Shown: positions 1 to 6,654 of the stretch, in pieces | How positions within the stretch are numbered: position 1 is the stretch's first letter | Layout: every line of letters starts with the position of its first letter | Assembly: GCA_964581505.1 (NCBI GenBank) | Contig: CAZOOR010000093.1 | Coordinates: 1 to 6,747 of the forward strand | DNA length: 6,747 bases | Direction: 5' to 3' | Source of the DNA: CAZOOR01 sp964581505 | Lineage (GTDB): Bacteria > Bacteroidota > Ignavibacteria > Kapaibacteriales > UBA2268 | Translations under genes and position numbers: made by a program | The notes under the pieces: generated by a model | What the model saw: only the letters and a program-made list of their open reading frames with translations | Databases searched by the model: none | Told to the model about the DNA's origin: nothing

Positions 1-1
1 T

Positions 2-91
2 AACACATCATCACTTTCATCGGGAGTATATACAGCAATATGGAATAACGGAAATGCGCAGCAGACAGCTAAGTTTTCAATAGTAAAATAG
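2..91 (+). CDS. 3' end of a T9SS-exported protein (C-terminal sorting domain, partial)
   Basis: This open frame enters from the left edge and stops at TAG 89-91, giving the last 29 residues of a larger protein. The tail reads ...SLSSGVYTAIWNNGN..., then QQTAKFSIVK at the end. That is the pattern of a type A T9SS C-terminal sorting domain: an L-x-S-G-V-Y strand, a short turn, then a terminal K-F-x-[IV]-V-K strand. In this family the domain directs passage through the outer-membrane T9SS translocon and is usually removed when the protein is attached to the cell surface or released. The catalytic or binding part lies outside the window, so the protein's activity is unknown. The frame is too short to rest on coding statistics; the call depends on motif resemblance, on the stop falling just before a strong terminator, and on a second sorting domain at the other end of the window. 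Confidence 0.72.
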   Translation, partial: NTSSLSSGVYTAIWNNGNAQQTAKFSIVK

Positions 92-102
92 CTGCTTTTA
101 AC

Positions 103-153
103 ATTATTAAAAAACGGGACTGTTTTTGGAAAACAGTCCCGTTTTTTAATAAT
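103..153. terminator. Bidirectional intrinsic terminator between convergent genes
   Basis: Arm 103-126 pairs perfectly with 130-153 (24 bp), leaving a 3-nt loop (127-129). The core is ACGGGACTGT/ACAGTCCCGT, flanked by runs of A on the left and T on the right. Read on either strand, a GC-containing stem is followed by a U tract, so it can end transcription in both directions. It lies 11 bp after the stop of the left-edge gene and 9 bp beyond the end of the convergent EF-G gene, exactly where a shared terminator is expected. Confidence 0.93.
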
Positions 154-162
154 AAGTAATAA

Positions 163-2250
163 TTATTTTTCTTTGCTTTTCTTATATTCTTCGATGATTT
201 CTTCTTGAATTGCCTTAGGTACTTGAGCATACTTTAAAAATTCCATTGTAAATTCACCTTTACCCTGTGTCATTCCACGTAAATCCGAAGAATAACCGAA
301 CATCTCTTTAAGCGGCACTTCCGCTTCGACAACGACATATCCAGCATCATTATTCGTATTGACAATCATACCACGGCGCTGATTGATTTGTCCAATCACA
401 ACACCCTGAAATTCTTCTGGTGCTGTTGTTTCAAGTTTCATAATCGGTTCTAATATAATCGGTTTCGCTTTGGCAATAACACTCCTCAAAGCACCCTTTG
501 CGGCAGTTTTAAATGCCATTTCAGATGAATCGACCGAGTGTGATGCACCGTCATTAATTAAAACACGAACATTGACCATTGGCTGTCCGATAAGGAAACC
601 TTCCTTAAGCTGTTCTTGGAAGCCTTTTTCGCAAGAAGGTATATATTCTCTCGGTATTGAGCCTCCGACAATTTTATTCACAAAATCAAATTCGATATTC
701 TCTTCTGCCGGTATTGGCTCAACAAATCCGGCAACACGCCCGAACTGTCCCGAGCCACCCGTTTGCTTTTTATGAGTATAATCGAATTCCGCCATTTTCT
801 GTATTGTCTCCCGATAAGCCACTTTAGGCTGCCCGACAACTACTTCGCAATTATATTCTCTTTTAATTCTTTCTATATAAATATCAAGATGTAGCTCGCC
901 CATACCGCGTACAAGTGTATCGCCACTCTCTTCATCTCTTGATACCTGAAATGTCGGGTCTTCCTTTTGAAATCTGTTCAAAGCTTTCGAGAAATTAACC
1001 TGACCGGATTTTTCTTTCGGCGAGAGAGCAATTTCAATTACGGGTTCGGGAACAAATATTGATGTCATTGAATAGTCCACTTTTCCGTCCGTGAAAGTAT
1101 CACCCGAAGAGCAATCTACCCCAAACATAGCAACAATATCTCCAGCTCCCGCTTCTTCAATATCGTGCATATCATTGGCGTGCATTCTGACAAGTCTGGG
1201 CACTTTTATCTTTTTCTTAGTTTTTACATTATAAATAAAATCACCTTTCTTGACCTGACCTTGATAAATTCGCATATATGTAAGCTGTCCATATCTTCCG
1301 TCTTCAAGTTTAAAAGCAAGTCCGACAAAAGGTTTTTCATTATCAGAGAAGAGTTCTACTTTTTCTTCATTGTTCTCAATATCAAGTGCTTCGTGATGTA
1401 TGTCCGTAGGTGATGGCAAAAAATCACAGGCGCCATCAAGCATAGGCTGAATGCCTTTATTCTGCTTTGCGGTACCGAGATATACAGGTGTAATACGCAA
1501 ATTAATAGTTTGCTCTCTAATTACGGGGAGCATTTCTTCGGTAGTAACTTCTTCGTCAGCAAGAAATTTTTCGGCAATATCGTCATCAAAATCGGCAAGA
1601 GCTTCGACTATTGCCAAACGCCGCATATTTGCTTCATCAAGTAAATGTTCGGGTATTTTCTCCTCGCGAATGATTTCACCATTCTCACCATCAAAATAAA
1701 TTGCTTTCATTTTTAATAAATCTACAATACCCTCAAAGTTATCCTCTAAGCCGATTGGCATTGTAATTAGCACCGGATGTAGATTTAATTTTTCTTCTAA
1801 CTGCTGAATTACTCTATCGGGATTTGCACCTGAACGGTCAACCTTATTGATAAAAGCCATTCTCGGAACAGAATATCGTCTCATTTGTCTATCCACAGTA
1901 GATGTCTGACTCTGTACGCCTGCAACAGCGCAAAGAACAAGGACAGCACCATCAAGGACTCGCAAAGCACGTTCGACCTCTACGGTAAAATCAATATGCC
2001 CCGGAGTATCAATCAAATTGACATGATAATCCTTCCACTGTGCATAAGTGGCGGCAGACTGGATAGTGATACCTTTCTCACGCTCCAAGTCCATCGAATC
2101 CATTGTCGGACCGGAACCGGTTTTGTCTCGAACTTCAATTATTTGGTGAATCTTACCTGTATAAAAGAGAATTCGTTCACTCAAAGTGGTTTTGCCCGAA
2201 TCAATGTGAGCCGCTATTCCTATATTTCTTACTTTTGAAATGTCAACCAT
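163..2250 (-). CDS. fusA: Elongation factor G, spdEFG1/mitochondrial EFG1-like type
   Basis: This is a full-length 695-residue translational GTPase that moves tRNA and mRNA through the ribosome after peptide-bond formation. The G domain (about 1-285) shows the P-loop AHIDSGKT (14-21), switch I GITI with T62, DTPGH (81-85), NKVD (135-138) and a G5-like LGTA (258-261). Domain II is about 300-400 and domain III about 405-480. Domain IV is about 482-602, with tip loops QTGGSGQFGRV (496-506) and H571 in SHSVDSSE. Domain V carries INQRRGMI (622-629). No key residue is missing, so it should be active. Serine in AHIDSGKT, the EVRDKTGSG stretch before TMDSMDLERE and the VLCAVAGVQSQ segment resemble mitochondrial EFG1 and bacterial spdEFG1, not canonical EF-G (AHIDAGKT, TMDWM). 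In the spd system known from Borrelia, EFG1 translocates and a separate EFG2 recycles ribosomes. The gene stands alone, without rpsL, rpsG or tuf beside it. An AGGA-like site lies 7 nt before the ATG. Confidence 0.97.
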   Translation of the reverse strand: MVDISKVRNIGIAAHIDSGKTTLSERILFYTGKIHQIIEVRDKTGSGPTMDSMDLEREKGITIQSAATYAQWKDYHVNLIDTPGHIDFTVEVERALRVLDGAVLVLCAVAGVQSQTSTVDRQMRRYSVPRMAFINKVDRSGANPDRVIQQLEEKLNLHPVLITMPIGLEDNFEGIVDLLKMKAIYFDGENGEIIREEKIPEHLLDEANMRRLAIVEALADFDDDIAEKFLADEEVTTEEMLPVIREQTINLRITPVYLGTAKQNKGIQPMLDGACDFLPSPTDIHHEALDIENNEEKVELFSDNEKPFVGLAFKLEDGRYGQLTYMRIYQGQVKKGDFIYNVKTKKKIKVPRLVRMHANDMHDIEEAGAGDIVAMFGVDCSSGDTFTDGKVDYSMTSIFVPEPVIEIALSPKEKSGQVNFSKALNRFQKEDPTFQVSRDEESGDTLVRGMGELHLDIYIERIKREYNCEVVVGQPKVAYRETIQKMAEFDYTHKKQTGGSGQFGRVAGFVEPIPAEENIEFDFVNKIVGGSIPREYIPSCEKGFQEQLKEGFLIGQPMVNVRVLINDGASHSVDSSEMAFKTAAKGALRSVIAKAKPIILEPIMKLETTAPEEFQGVVIGQINQRRGMIVNTNNDAGYVVVEAEVPLKEMFGYSSDLRGMTQGKGEFTMEFLKYAQVPKAIQEEIIEEYKKSKEK

Positions 2251-2436
2251 TGCTAAATCCTAATAATATCAAATAATTCTATTTTTTATAAAAAACAGTA
2301 TAGAAAAAATATTAACGATATATAGCCTATTTAATTTTAAATTAATTATAAACTTATTAATAATTATTTAAAAGCAGAGTGTTTTATTCAAATTACATAT
2401 CATTTTATCTTAATCAAGCTAATACGAAATTAATTA

Positions 2437-2459
2437 TTGCACGAACCCTATGTTCGCAA
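2437..2459. promoter_or_regulatory. SOS-box-like inverted repeat upstream of ssb
   Basis: CGAAC (2442-2446) and GTTCG (2452-2456) form a perfect 5-bp inverted repeat around CCTAT. TTG (2437-2439) and CAA (2457-2459) extend it past a 2-nt bulge. The half-sites are those of the Gram-positive LexA/DinR box (CGAAC-N4-GTTCG), but the spacer here is 5 nt rather than 4. It sits about 147 bp before the ssb start and about 38 bp before a TATAAT. ssb is an SOS-regulated gene in some bacteria, which makes an operator role plausible but unproven. Confidence 0.3.
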
Positions 2460-2595
2460 ATGTATTTTTTCTTTTTTATTGTCGAAATTTTTATATAATT
2501 TGACGATAAGGTGCTGTATTTGATTAAGAACTGAATAGACAGCTGAAAAGAAAAGATTGGTTGCAATATATTTATATCTATAATATAAACAGATA

Positions 2596-2600
2596 AGAGG
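2596..2600 (+). promoter_or_regulatory. Ribosome binding site that fixes the ssb start
   Basis: AGAGG lies 5 nt before ATG 2606. A GTG in the same frame begins at 2600, inside this site, and has no Shine-Dalgarno of its own. The site therefore favours ATG 2606, giving MSRTLNKV, which is also where SSB proteins normally begin. Confidence 0.75.
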
Positions 2601-2605
2601 TGGTT

Positions 2606-3055
2606 ATGTCCAGGACCTTGAACAAAGTAATGCTTATCGGTAATGTCGGCAAAGAACCCGAACTGAAACATACAGCAAGCGGTATTCCTTTTATTTCCTT
2701 TCGTATGGCTACAACTGAATCGTGGAAGAATCATGAAGGTATTTTAAAGGAACATACCGATTGGCACTCCGTTATAGCTTGGAGGGGATTGGCGGAAATT
2801 ATCAGTAAACTTGTTCGTAAAGGCTCTCGTGTATTTATCGAGGGCAAGCTCCAAACGCGATATATTGATGATGCGGAAACGGGAATTAGTAAACAAATTG
2901 TCGAAATTCTTGCTGAGAATATGCTCATTCTTGATAATCGACATAGTGCGGATTATGAGGATAATGCTCCGCCTAAACAGAATAACGACAATGAATCCGC
3001 TCGCAATACTTCTGCTTCCGATTCAATTAGCAAAACATCTGATTTAGGATTATAA
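2606..3055 (+). CDS. ssb: Single-stranded DNA-binding protein with atypical C-terminal tip
   Basis: This 149-residue SSB coats single-stranded DNA during replication, recombination and repair, normally as a tetramer. The OB fold spans about residues 3-111, beginning LNKVMLIGNVGKEPEL, a hallmark of the family. Aromatic residues W40, W53, W59 and Y86 fall where SSBs stack on DNA bases, and GSRVFIEGKLQTR (73-85) is the conserved strand. Residues 112-149 form a polar, Asn/Ser-rich linker of low complexity, as usual. The end is odd: SSBs normally finish with an acidic tip such as DDDIPF or DDLPF, which recruits partner proteins, whereas this one ends KTSDLGL. The D-L spacing is kept but the proline and phenylalanine are not. 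The start is set by AGAGG at 2596-2600. The gene is divergent from fusA and lies 90 bp before the MCE gene. Confidence 0.95.
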   Translation: MSRTLNKVMLIGNVGKEPELKHTASGIPFISFRMATTESWKNHEGILKEHTDWHSVIAWRGLAEIISKLVRKGSRVFIEGKLQTRYIDDAETGISKQIVEILAENMLILDNRHSADYEDNAPPKQNNDNESARNTSASDSISKTSDLGL

Positions 3056-3107
3056 TTTTTGTTTAAAATAATTAACATTAGTTTTCGATTATTAGTTTGA
3101 CATTATG

Positions 3108-3130
3108 CCAAAGCTCCGGTTTGGGTTTTT
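3108..3130 (+). terminator. Possible weak terminator or attenuator after ssb
   Basis: CCAAA (3108-3112) can pair with TTTGG (3120-3124) around a 7-nt loop, followed by G and a short T run (3126-3130). The stem is only 5 bp and AT-rich, so at best it would be a leaky signal between ssb and the MCE gene. It lies about 16 bp before the next start codon. Confidence 0.2.
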
Positions 3131-3145
3131 ATTACGGAAAGAATT

Positions 3146-4093
3146 ATGATAAATCAAAGAAAAACAGAAATTAAGGTCGGTATTGTAACAATCTTTGCAT
3201 TATTGATTTTTGCTGTCGGTATGACACTTGTCCGCGGCTGCAACGTCTCGGTTTCGCAAAAGTATGTAAACATTCGTTTCCCCAATTCCGGAGGCATACA
3301 GCTTTCCAATCCTGTTGTGGTCAATGGCGTTAAGCGTGGAAAAGTAACCTCAATTAAAAATGACAAAGGCTCGGTTCTTGTTGAAGTAATTATTGACGAT
3401 ATAAGCGATATTTATTCAGATGCCGAAGCGATGATAACAATTCTGGAAATTACGGGTGGTAAAAAAATTGAAATCAACCCCGGGCATAGCGGACAGCAGT
3501 TTAATCCTGATAAAGAAATGCCCGGCAAGACTTCTGCCGATATTGCTTCGCTATTTATTTTAGTTGGAGAAATGAGCCAAGACCTTGTTAGCATTGTTCA
3601 TCGTCTCGATACACTGTTCGACAAATTTTCGGTGATACTCAACACAGAAGGATTTTCTGAAAATGTTACAAATATTGTCAAAAATACAGATGAATTAATT
3701 GGAAATGCAAACGCTCTGCTTAAACAAAATTTAACGAACGTAAATACAATTATAAGTGATATTCGCTCACTTGTATCAAATATGAATACCGATTACGCTC
3801 GCTTCGAGCCGCGTTTGGACACACTTATTGATAATTTGAACCTTGCGGTTAATTCTGCTAACAGAATGATGACGCGTATTGATACGAGTATTTCTTCTGC
3901 CAATCATATTTTAACAGATGTAAATTCCATCAGCTCGGAAATAAAGAACGGGCAAGGAACTTTGTCAAGACTAATCTATGACAAGGAATTTGCTTCGCAG
4001 CTTGATTCTACTGTTGCCAATCTTAATGAATTGATTGAGCTTATCCGTCAATACGGAATAAACGTTAATGTAAGGCTCGGCACCAGACCGTAG
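3146..4093 (+). CDS. MlaD-like MCE-domain protein of a lipid-transport ABC system
   Basis: This 315-residue protein has one N-terminal membrane segment (about 11-29, VGIVTIFALLIFAVGMTLV) after a short basic tail, anchoring it in the inner membrane with the rest in the periplasm. The MCE domain follows (about 38-115), marked by the F-x-NSGGIQLSNPV strand-turn, GVKRGKVTSI (61-70) and EITGGKKIEINPG (101-113). MCE proteins form hexameric rings or tubes that carry phospholipids or other hydrophobic molecules between membranes, with an MlaE-type permease and MlaF-type ATPase. Residues about 140-300 are long amphipathic helices with regularly spaced hydrophobic residues, probably a coiled coil or needle. 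The tail, GTLSRLIYDKEF (271-282) and a final beta-strand YGINVNVRLG, is typical of FCB-group MlaD proteins. No permease or ATPase gene is in the window. GGAAAG just before the ATG is a likely ribosome binding site. The family call is firm; the lipid carried is unknown. Confidence 0.9.
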   Translation: MINQRKTEIKVGIVTIFALLIFAVGMTLVRGCNVSVSQKYVNIRFPNSGGIQLSNPVVVNGVKRGKVTSIKNDKGSVLVEVIIDDISDIYSDAEAMITILEITGGKKIEINPGHSGQQFNPDKEMPGKTSADIASLFILVGEMSQDLVSIVHRLDTLFDKFSVILNTEGFSENVTNIVKNTDELIGNANALLKQNLTNVNTIISDIRSLVSNMNTDYARFEPRLDTLIDNLNLAVNSANRMMTRIDTSISSANHILTDVNSISSEIKNGQGTLSRLIYDKEFASQLDSTVANLNELIELIRQYGINVNVRLGTRP

Positions 4094-4269
4094 ATAAATT
4101 TGTATATTTTATAAACCTATGTTCCCCGAAAGATACCCGAAGGGTAGTCGAATTATGCCGTAAATACATATATATTAATATAAATGGCATCAATATTTGG
4201 CATTTTCGATACTCTTCATTATCTTATAAAAAAGTAATATAATTATTTTGAATTTTATTCGGGCTTAAT

Positions 4270-6561
4270 ATGAAAAATACATTTTACACTCTATTAATAT
4301 CATGTTTATTGCTCAATTATGCTTATGGGGAGTTGAAAAATCCACACAACGAGAAACCCACTCAGGTCGTGAAAGAGATAATGGAGCGTTATGGTATTGA
4401 ACGCGGTAATTTGACGATAATAGAAAGTGGATTTTGGAAATTTGAATCGGAAACATCGGCAGTTGTGGCATTTGAGACCAGCGAGCGTTCCAAATCTACA
4501 ATAGAATGGGGGCAGAACCTTGGCTATGGGCAAATGGAAGAAAATAATGATTATCATTATATACATATTTTCCATTTGAACAATCTAAAAAAGAATCAGA
4601 TTTATCATCTGAAATTTACCGCCATTAAGCATGATGGCTCTCAGCAAGTCGAAAGTCCTGATATTACGATACGAACAAAAGATTTATCGAATGCCGTCCG
4701 CATACCGCAAGATATTAGTGGCAATCCTCCATATATTCTCGACCAAGCAAACACATATTATTTACTGACGGAAGATGTAGATGCTGATAGCAGTGCTTTT
4801 ATATTTACAGGAGTCGGCTCGACACTAGACCTAGGCGGACATACTGTTATTTATAATGAAGTGCCTTTGCGCATACCAACTGACCAATGGACTCCACACC
4901 GTAAAAATTCTTCGTTTGGAATCAAAATGCGTTCCGCAGGTGCAAATATGAAAGTATTTAACGGACGCATTATTCAGGGTAAAGGTAATGACACCGCTTC
5001 TTATGTTACTATCGGTTTTAATCCTATTTATGTGTCTGGTGCCGAAAATCTGGAAATAGCAGGGCTTGACATCAAATATTCCGGTGTGCAAATCACCGGC
5101 ATTTATTGTCATTGGCCCCGTACAGGCTATTCTATCCATCATAATATTGTTTGCGATTCAGGGAAGTATATAATAAATCGTCATCAGCAGGTATCTGCAA
5201 TTAAAATGAATTCGCCCGGAAGCGGAAAACTCTATAATAATTTAATTCTTAGAACGCGGCAGACGGCACTTGCTCTCGGCAAGAAATCGGAAGCGTATAA
5301 TAACGAAATCCACGTGGACAGCTATTCGGTTAATTCATTCGGAATCGGTGCAAAAGATACATCAAAAGTTTATCGAAATAAAATATTCGGCTGTGGCGAT
5401 AACACTTGTGCAATAGCGACAACCGGTGGTACAACCGATACGGAAGTTTTCGATAATTATATTTGGTTGCAAGCACATAAACTTGATGATTATCTACCTT
5501 GGCTAAATCCAAAAGAAATGGAATCAACAACAACTAGTACAATGAGCGCTATCAGAGTTACATGGGGTGGTAATAGAATTAATTATCATAATAATACAAT
5601 ATTGGTAACAAGTCGCGAAGGCGGAATTGTTCGTGGTTCATGGCTGTATTCGGATAATAACACAAAAGACATTCGTTGTGAAAACAATTTAATTGTAGCA
5701 CTATCCGAAGATGACACAACAAACGGCTGGGGAGCAATCGGAGGTGTTGGTAATCACTCTCATAATAATGCACCACCTATTACATTTACTAATAATATTA
5801 TTGTGAGTAATTTTACAAACTATAGTTTAAAAGATAGTTACGGTTACTCGATGAATTATTTATTTATTAATAATACTTTTGTTAAAATCGGTAATCGTAA
5901 AGACTATTATACGATAAATTCACATGAAGGACATGACAGCAAAGGCGCCATTCTGATTGATAGTAAATTCGAGGGTGGTGCAGGTTACGATAAAATATAT
6001 ATGAGTCAATATAGCAACGATGCGTTTACCGTTAAATGGACTCTGCATATATTGGCACCGAATGGTACAGTCTTGACGATTAAGAATAATAGCTTGGAAT
6101 CATTCAATGACACAATAAGAAATAATGATAAACTTGATTTAGTATTGACAGAGTTTATGCAGCTTAAGAATAACAAGCAATACAAATCACCATATACAGT
6201 TTTAGCAAAGTTAAACGGTAAAAAGGAATTAAAGATTTTTCAATTGGATACAATAAGGACAATTAAATTCTTTGATAATACCGATATACATAGTGAATAT
6301 ATGAATAGCAACAGTTTCATCACACCTAACCCTGCCGGTGATTATATAGAAATTGATGCAAAATCGTTCGTCATGCTGAACGAAGTGAAGCATCCATTCC
6401 TTAATGTAAAAGTATATGATATTTTAGGTGTCTGCGTTCTAACCCACCCCCTTGCCCCCTCCCGAGAGGGGGAAAGCGTAAGGCTTGATGTGTCGGGCTT
6501 GGCGCCGGGTATATATTTTGTCCGTATGGGTGGTAAGATGTATAAGTTTGTTAAGATGTGA
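4270..6561 (+). CDS. Secreted right-handed beta-helix protein with Fn3-like and T9SS sorting domains
   Basis: This 763-residue exported protein is probably displayed on or released from the cell surface; its substrate is unknown. An N-terminal signal peptide (about 1-20) ends AYG before E21. Residues about 53-138 form a fibronectin type III-like domain (SAVVAFETSERSKSTIEWG, then IYHLKFTAI). A right-handed parallel beta-helix spans about 155-560, starting STLDLGGHTVIY and continuing with coils carrying an N-x-[IL] ladder (HHNIV, YNNLI, YNNEI, YRNKI, FDNYI, HNNTI, ENNLI, TNNII, INNTF). This fold occurs in polysaccharide lyases, NosD-like proteins and adhesins; I see no catalytic set that decides among them. 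A beta-rich region follows (about 575-668). The sorting domain (683-763) reads ITPNPAGDYIEI, VKVYDILG, LDVSGLAPGIYFVRM and ends YKFVKM. Two insertions, SFVMLNEVKHPF (699-710) and THPLAPSREGE (725-735), interrupt it and match palindromic DNA elements. No clear Shine-Dalgarno precedes the ATG. Confidence 0.88.
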   Translation: MKNTFYTLLISCLLLNYAYGELKNPHNEKPTQVVKEIMERYGIERGNLTIIESGFWKFESETSAVVAFETSERSKSTIEWGQNLGYGQMEENNDYHYIHIFHLNNLKKNQIYHLKFTAIKHDGSQQVESPDITIRTKDLSNAVRIPQDISGNPPYILDQANTYYLLTEDVDADSSAFIFTGVGSTLDLGGHTVIYNEVPLRIPTDQWTPHRKNSSFGIKMRSAGANMKVFNGRIIQGKGNDTASYVTIGFNPIYVSGAENLEIAGLDIKYSGVQITGIYCHWPRTGYSIHHNIVCDSGKYIINRHQQVSAIKMNSPGSGKLYNNLILRTRQTALALGKKSEAYNNEIHVDSYSVNSFGIGAKDTSKVYRNKIFGCGDNTCAIATTGGTTDTEVFDNYIWLQAHKLDDYLPWLNPKEMESTTTSTMSAIRVTWGGNRINYHNNTILVTSREGGIVRGSWLYSDNNTKDIRCENNLIVALSEDDTTNGWGAIGGVGNHSHNNAPPITFTNNIIVSNFTNYSLKDSYGYSMNYLFINNTFVKIGNRKDYYTINSHEGHDSKGAILIDSKFEGGAGYDKIYMSQYSNDAFTVKWTLHILAPNGTVLTIKNNSLESFNDTIRNNDKLDLVLTEFMQLKNNKQYKSPYTVLAKLNGKKELKIFQLDTIRTIKFFDNTDIHSEYMNSNSFITPNPAGDYIEIDAKSFVMLNEVKHPFLNVKVYDILGVCVLTHPLAPSREGESVRLDVSGLAPGIYFVRMGGKMYKFVKM
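6364..6396. repeat. Palindromic repeat-like element inside the sorting-domain coding region (unit A)
   Basis: TCGTTC (6364-6369) pairs with GAACGA (6378-6383), and overlapping it ATGCT (6373-6377) pairs with AGCAT (6389-6393). The segment encodes SFVMLNEVKHP in frame, between the DYIEI and VKVYDILG strands of the sorting domain. It resembles short interspersed repeats of the GTCATGCTGAAC...AGCATC kind that I recall from FCB-group genomes. Only this copy is in the window, so its repeat status rests on resemblance and on the neighbouring palindromes. Confidence 0.5.
6441..6475. repeat. GC-rich palindromic element inside the sorting-domain coding region (unit B)
   Basis: CCCCCTC (6455-6461) and GAGGGGG (6466-6472) form a perfect 7-bp stem with loop CCGA. 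The surrounding run of C and G contrasts sharply with the AT-rich gene around it. It encodes THPLAPSREGE in frame, in the loop between ILGVCVL and VRLDVSGL. The sequence resembles the CCCCTC...GAGGGG family of interspersed repeats common in FCB genomes. There is no T tract after the stem, so it is not a terminator. Confidence 0.6.
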
Positions 6562-6582
6562 AGATAAAACAGCCAACCTCTC

Positions 6583-6618
6583 TGTCGCTTCGCGACATCT
6601 CTCCTTAGCAAGGAGAGA
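6583..6618. repeat. Double-hairpin palindromic element downstream of the beta-helix gene (unit C)
   Basis: Two adjacent perfect hairpins: TGTCGC (6583-6588) with GCGACA (6592-6597), loop TTC; and TCTCTCCTT (6598-6606) with AAGGAGAGA (6610-6618), loop AGC. The element starts 21 bp after the stop codon. It is followed by A rather than T on the plus strand, and the minus-strand reading also lacks a U tract, so it does not look like a classical terminator. It may still protect the mRNA 3' end. Confidence 0.6.
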
Positions 6619-6654
6619 AAAAACAGTTGTATGATGGTCTTTTGACTTTCAGTT

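Larger units (their letters stand above)
2251..2605. other. AT-rich divergent intergenic region between fusA and ssb
   Basis: These 355 bp separate two divergent genes and must hold both promoters. The sequence is very AT-rich and I found no convincing gene or structured RNA. On the fusA side there is a 14-nt perfect palindrome, TTTTTTATAAAAAA (2282-2295), and several TATAAT-like stretches on the minus strand, too many to choose from. On the ssb side there is TATAAT at 2494-2499 without a good -35 box at the usual spacing, and an inverted repeat at 2437-2459 listed separately. No clean match to the Bacteroidota TAnnTTTG promoter motif was found. Confidence 0.7.

Noticed and set aside
470..2238. 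Several plus-strand open frames of 82-117 codons inside fusA
   Set aside because: They are antisense to a complete, fully conserved EF-G and show no domain or start signal.
2600..2605. GTG start for ssb, adding two residues
   Set aside because: The GTG overlaps the AGAGG ribosome binding site, while ATG 2606 is correctly spaced and matches the usual SSB N-terminus.
2414..2734. 106-codon minus-strand open frame in the fusA-ssb spacer
   Set aside because: It overlaps the start of ssb antisense, has a low-complexity Ile/Lys/Ser make-up from AT-rich DNA and no recognisable domain or ribosome binding site.
4134..4146. Hairpin TACCC-GAA-GGGTA after the MCE gene, considered as a terminator
   Set aside because: The stem is only 5 bp and no T tract follows, so termination is not supported.
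4185..4203. TGGCAT direct repeat upstream of the beta-helix gene, considered as an operator
   Set aside because: Two 6-bp copies 7 nt apart in AT-rich DNA are readily expected by chance, and no promoter element anchors them.
4294..4308. Lipobox-like L-I-S-C at residues 9-12 of the beta-helix protein
   Set aside because: The hydrophobic stretch before the cysteine is too short and continues well beyond it; cleavage after A-Y-G at residue 20 fits a normal signal peptide and T9SS export better.
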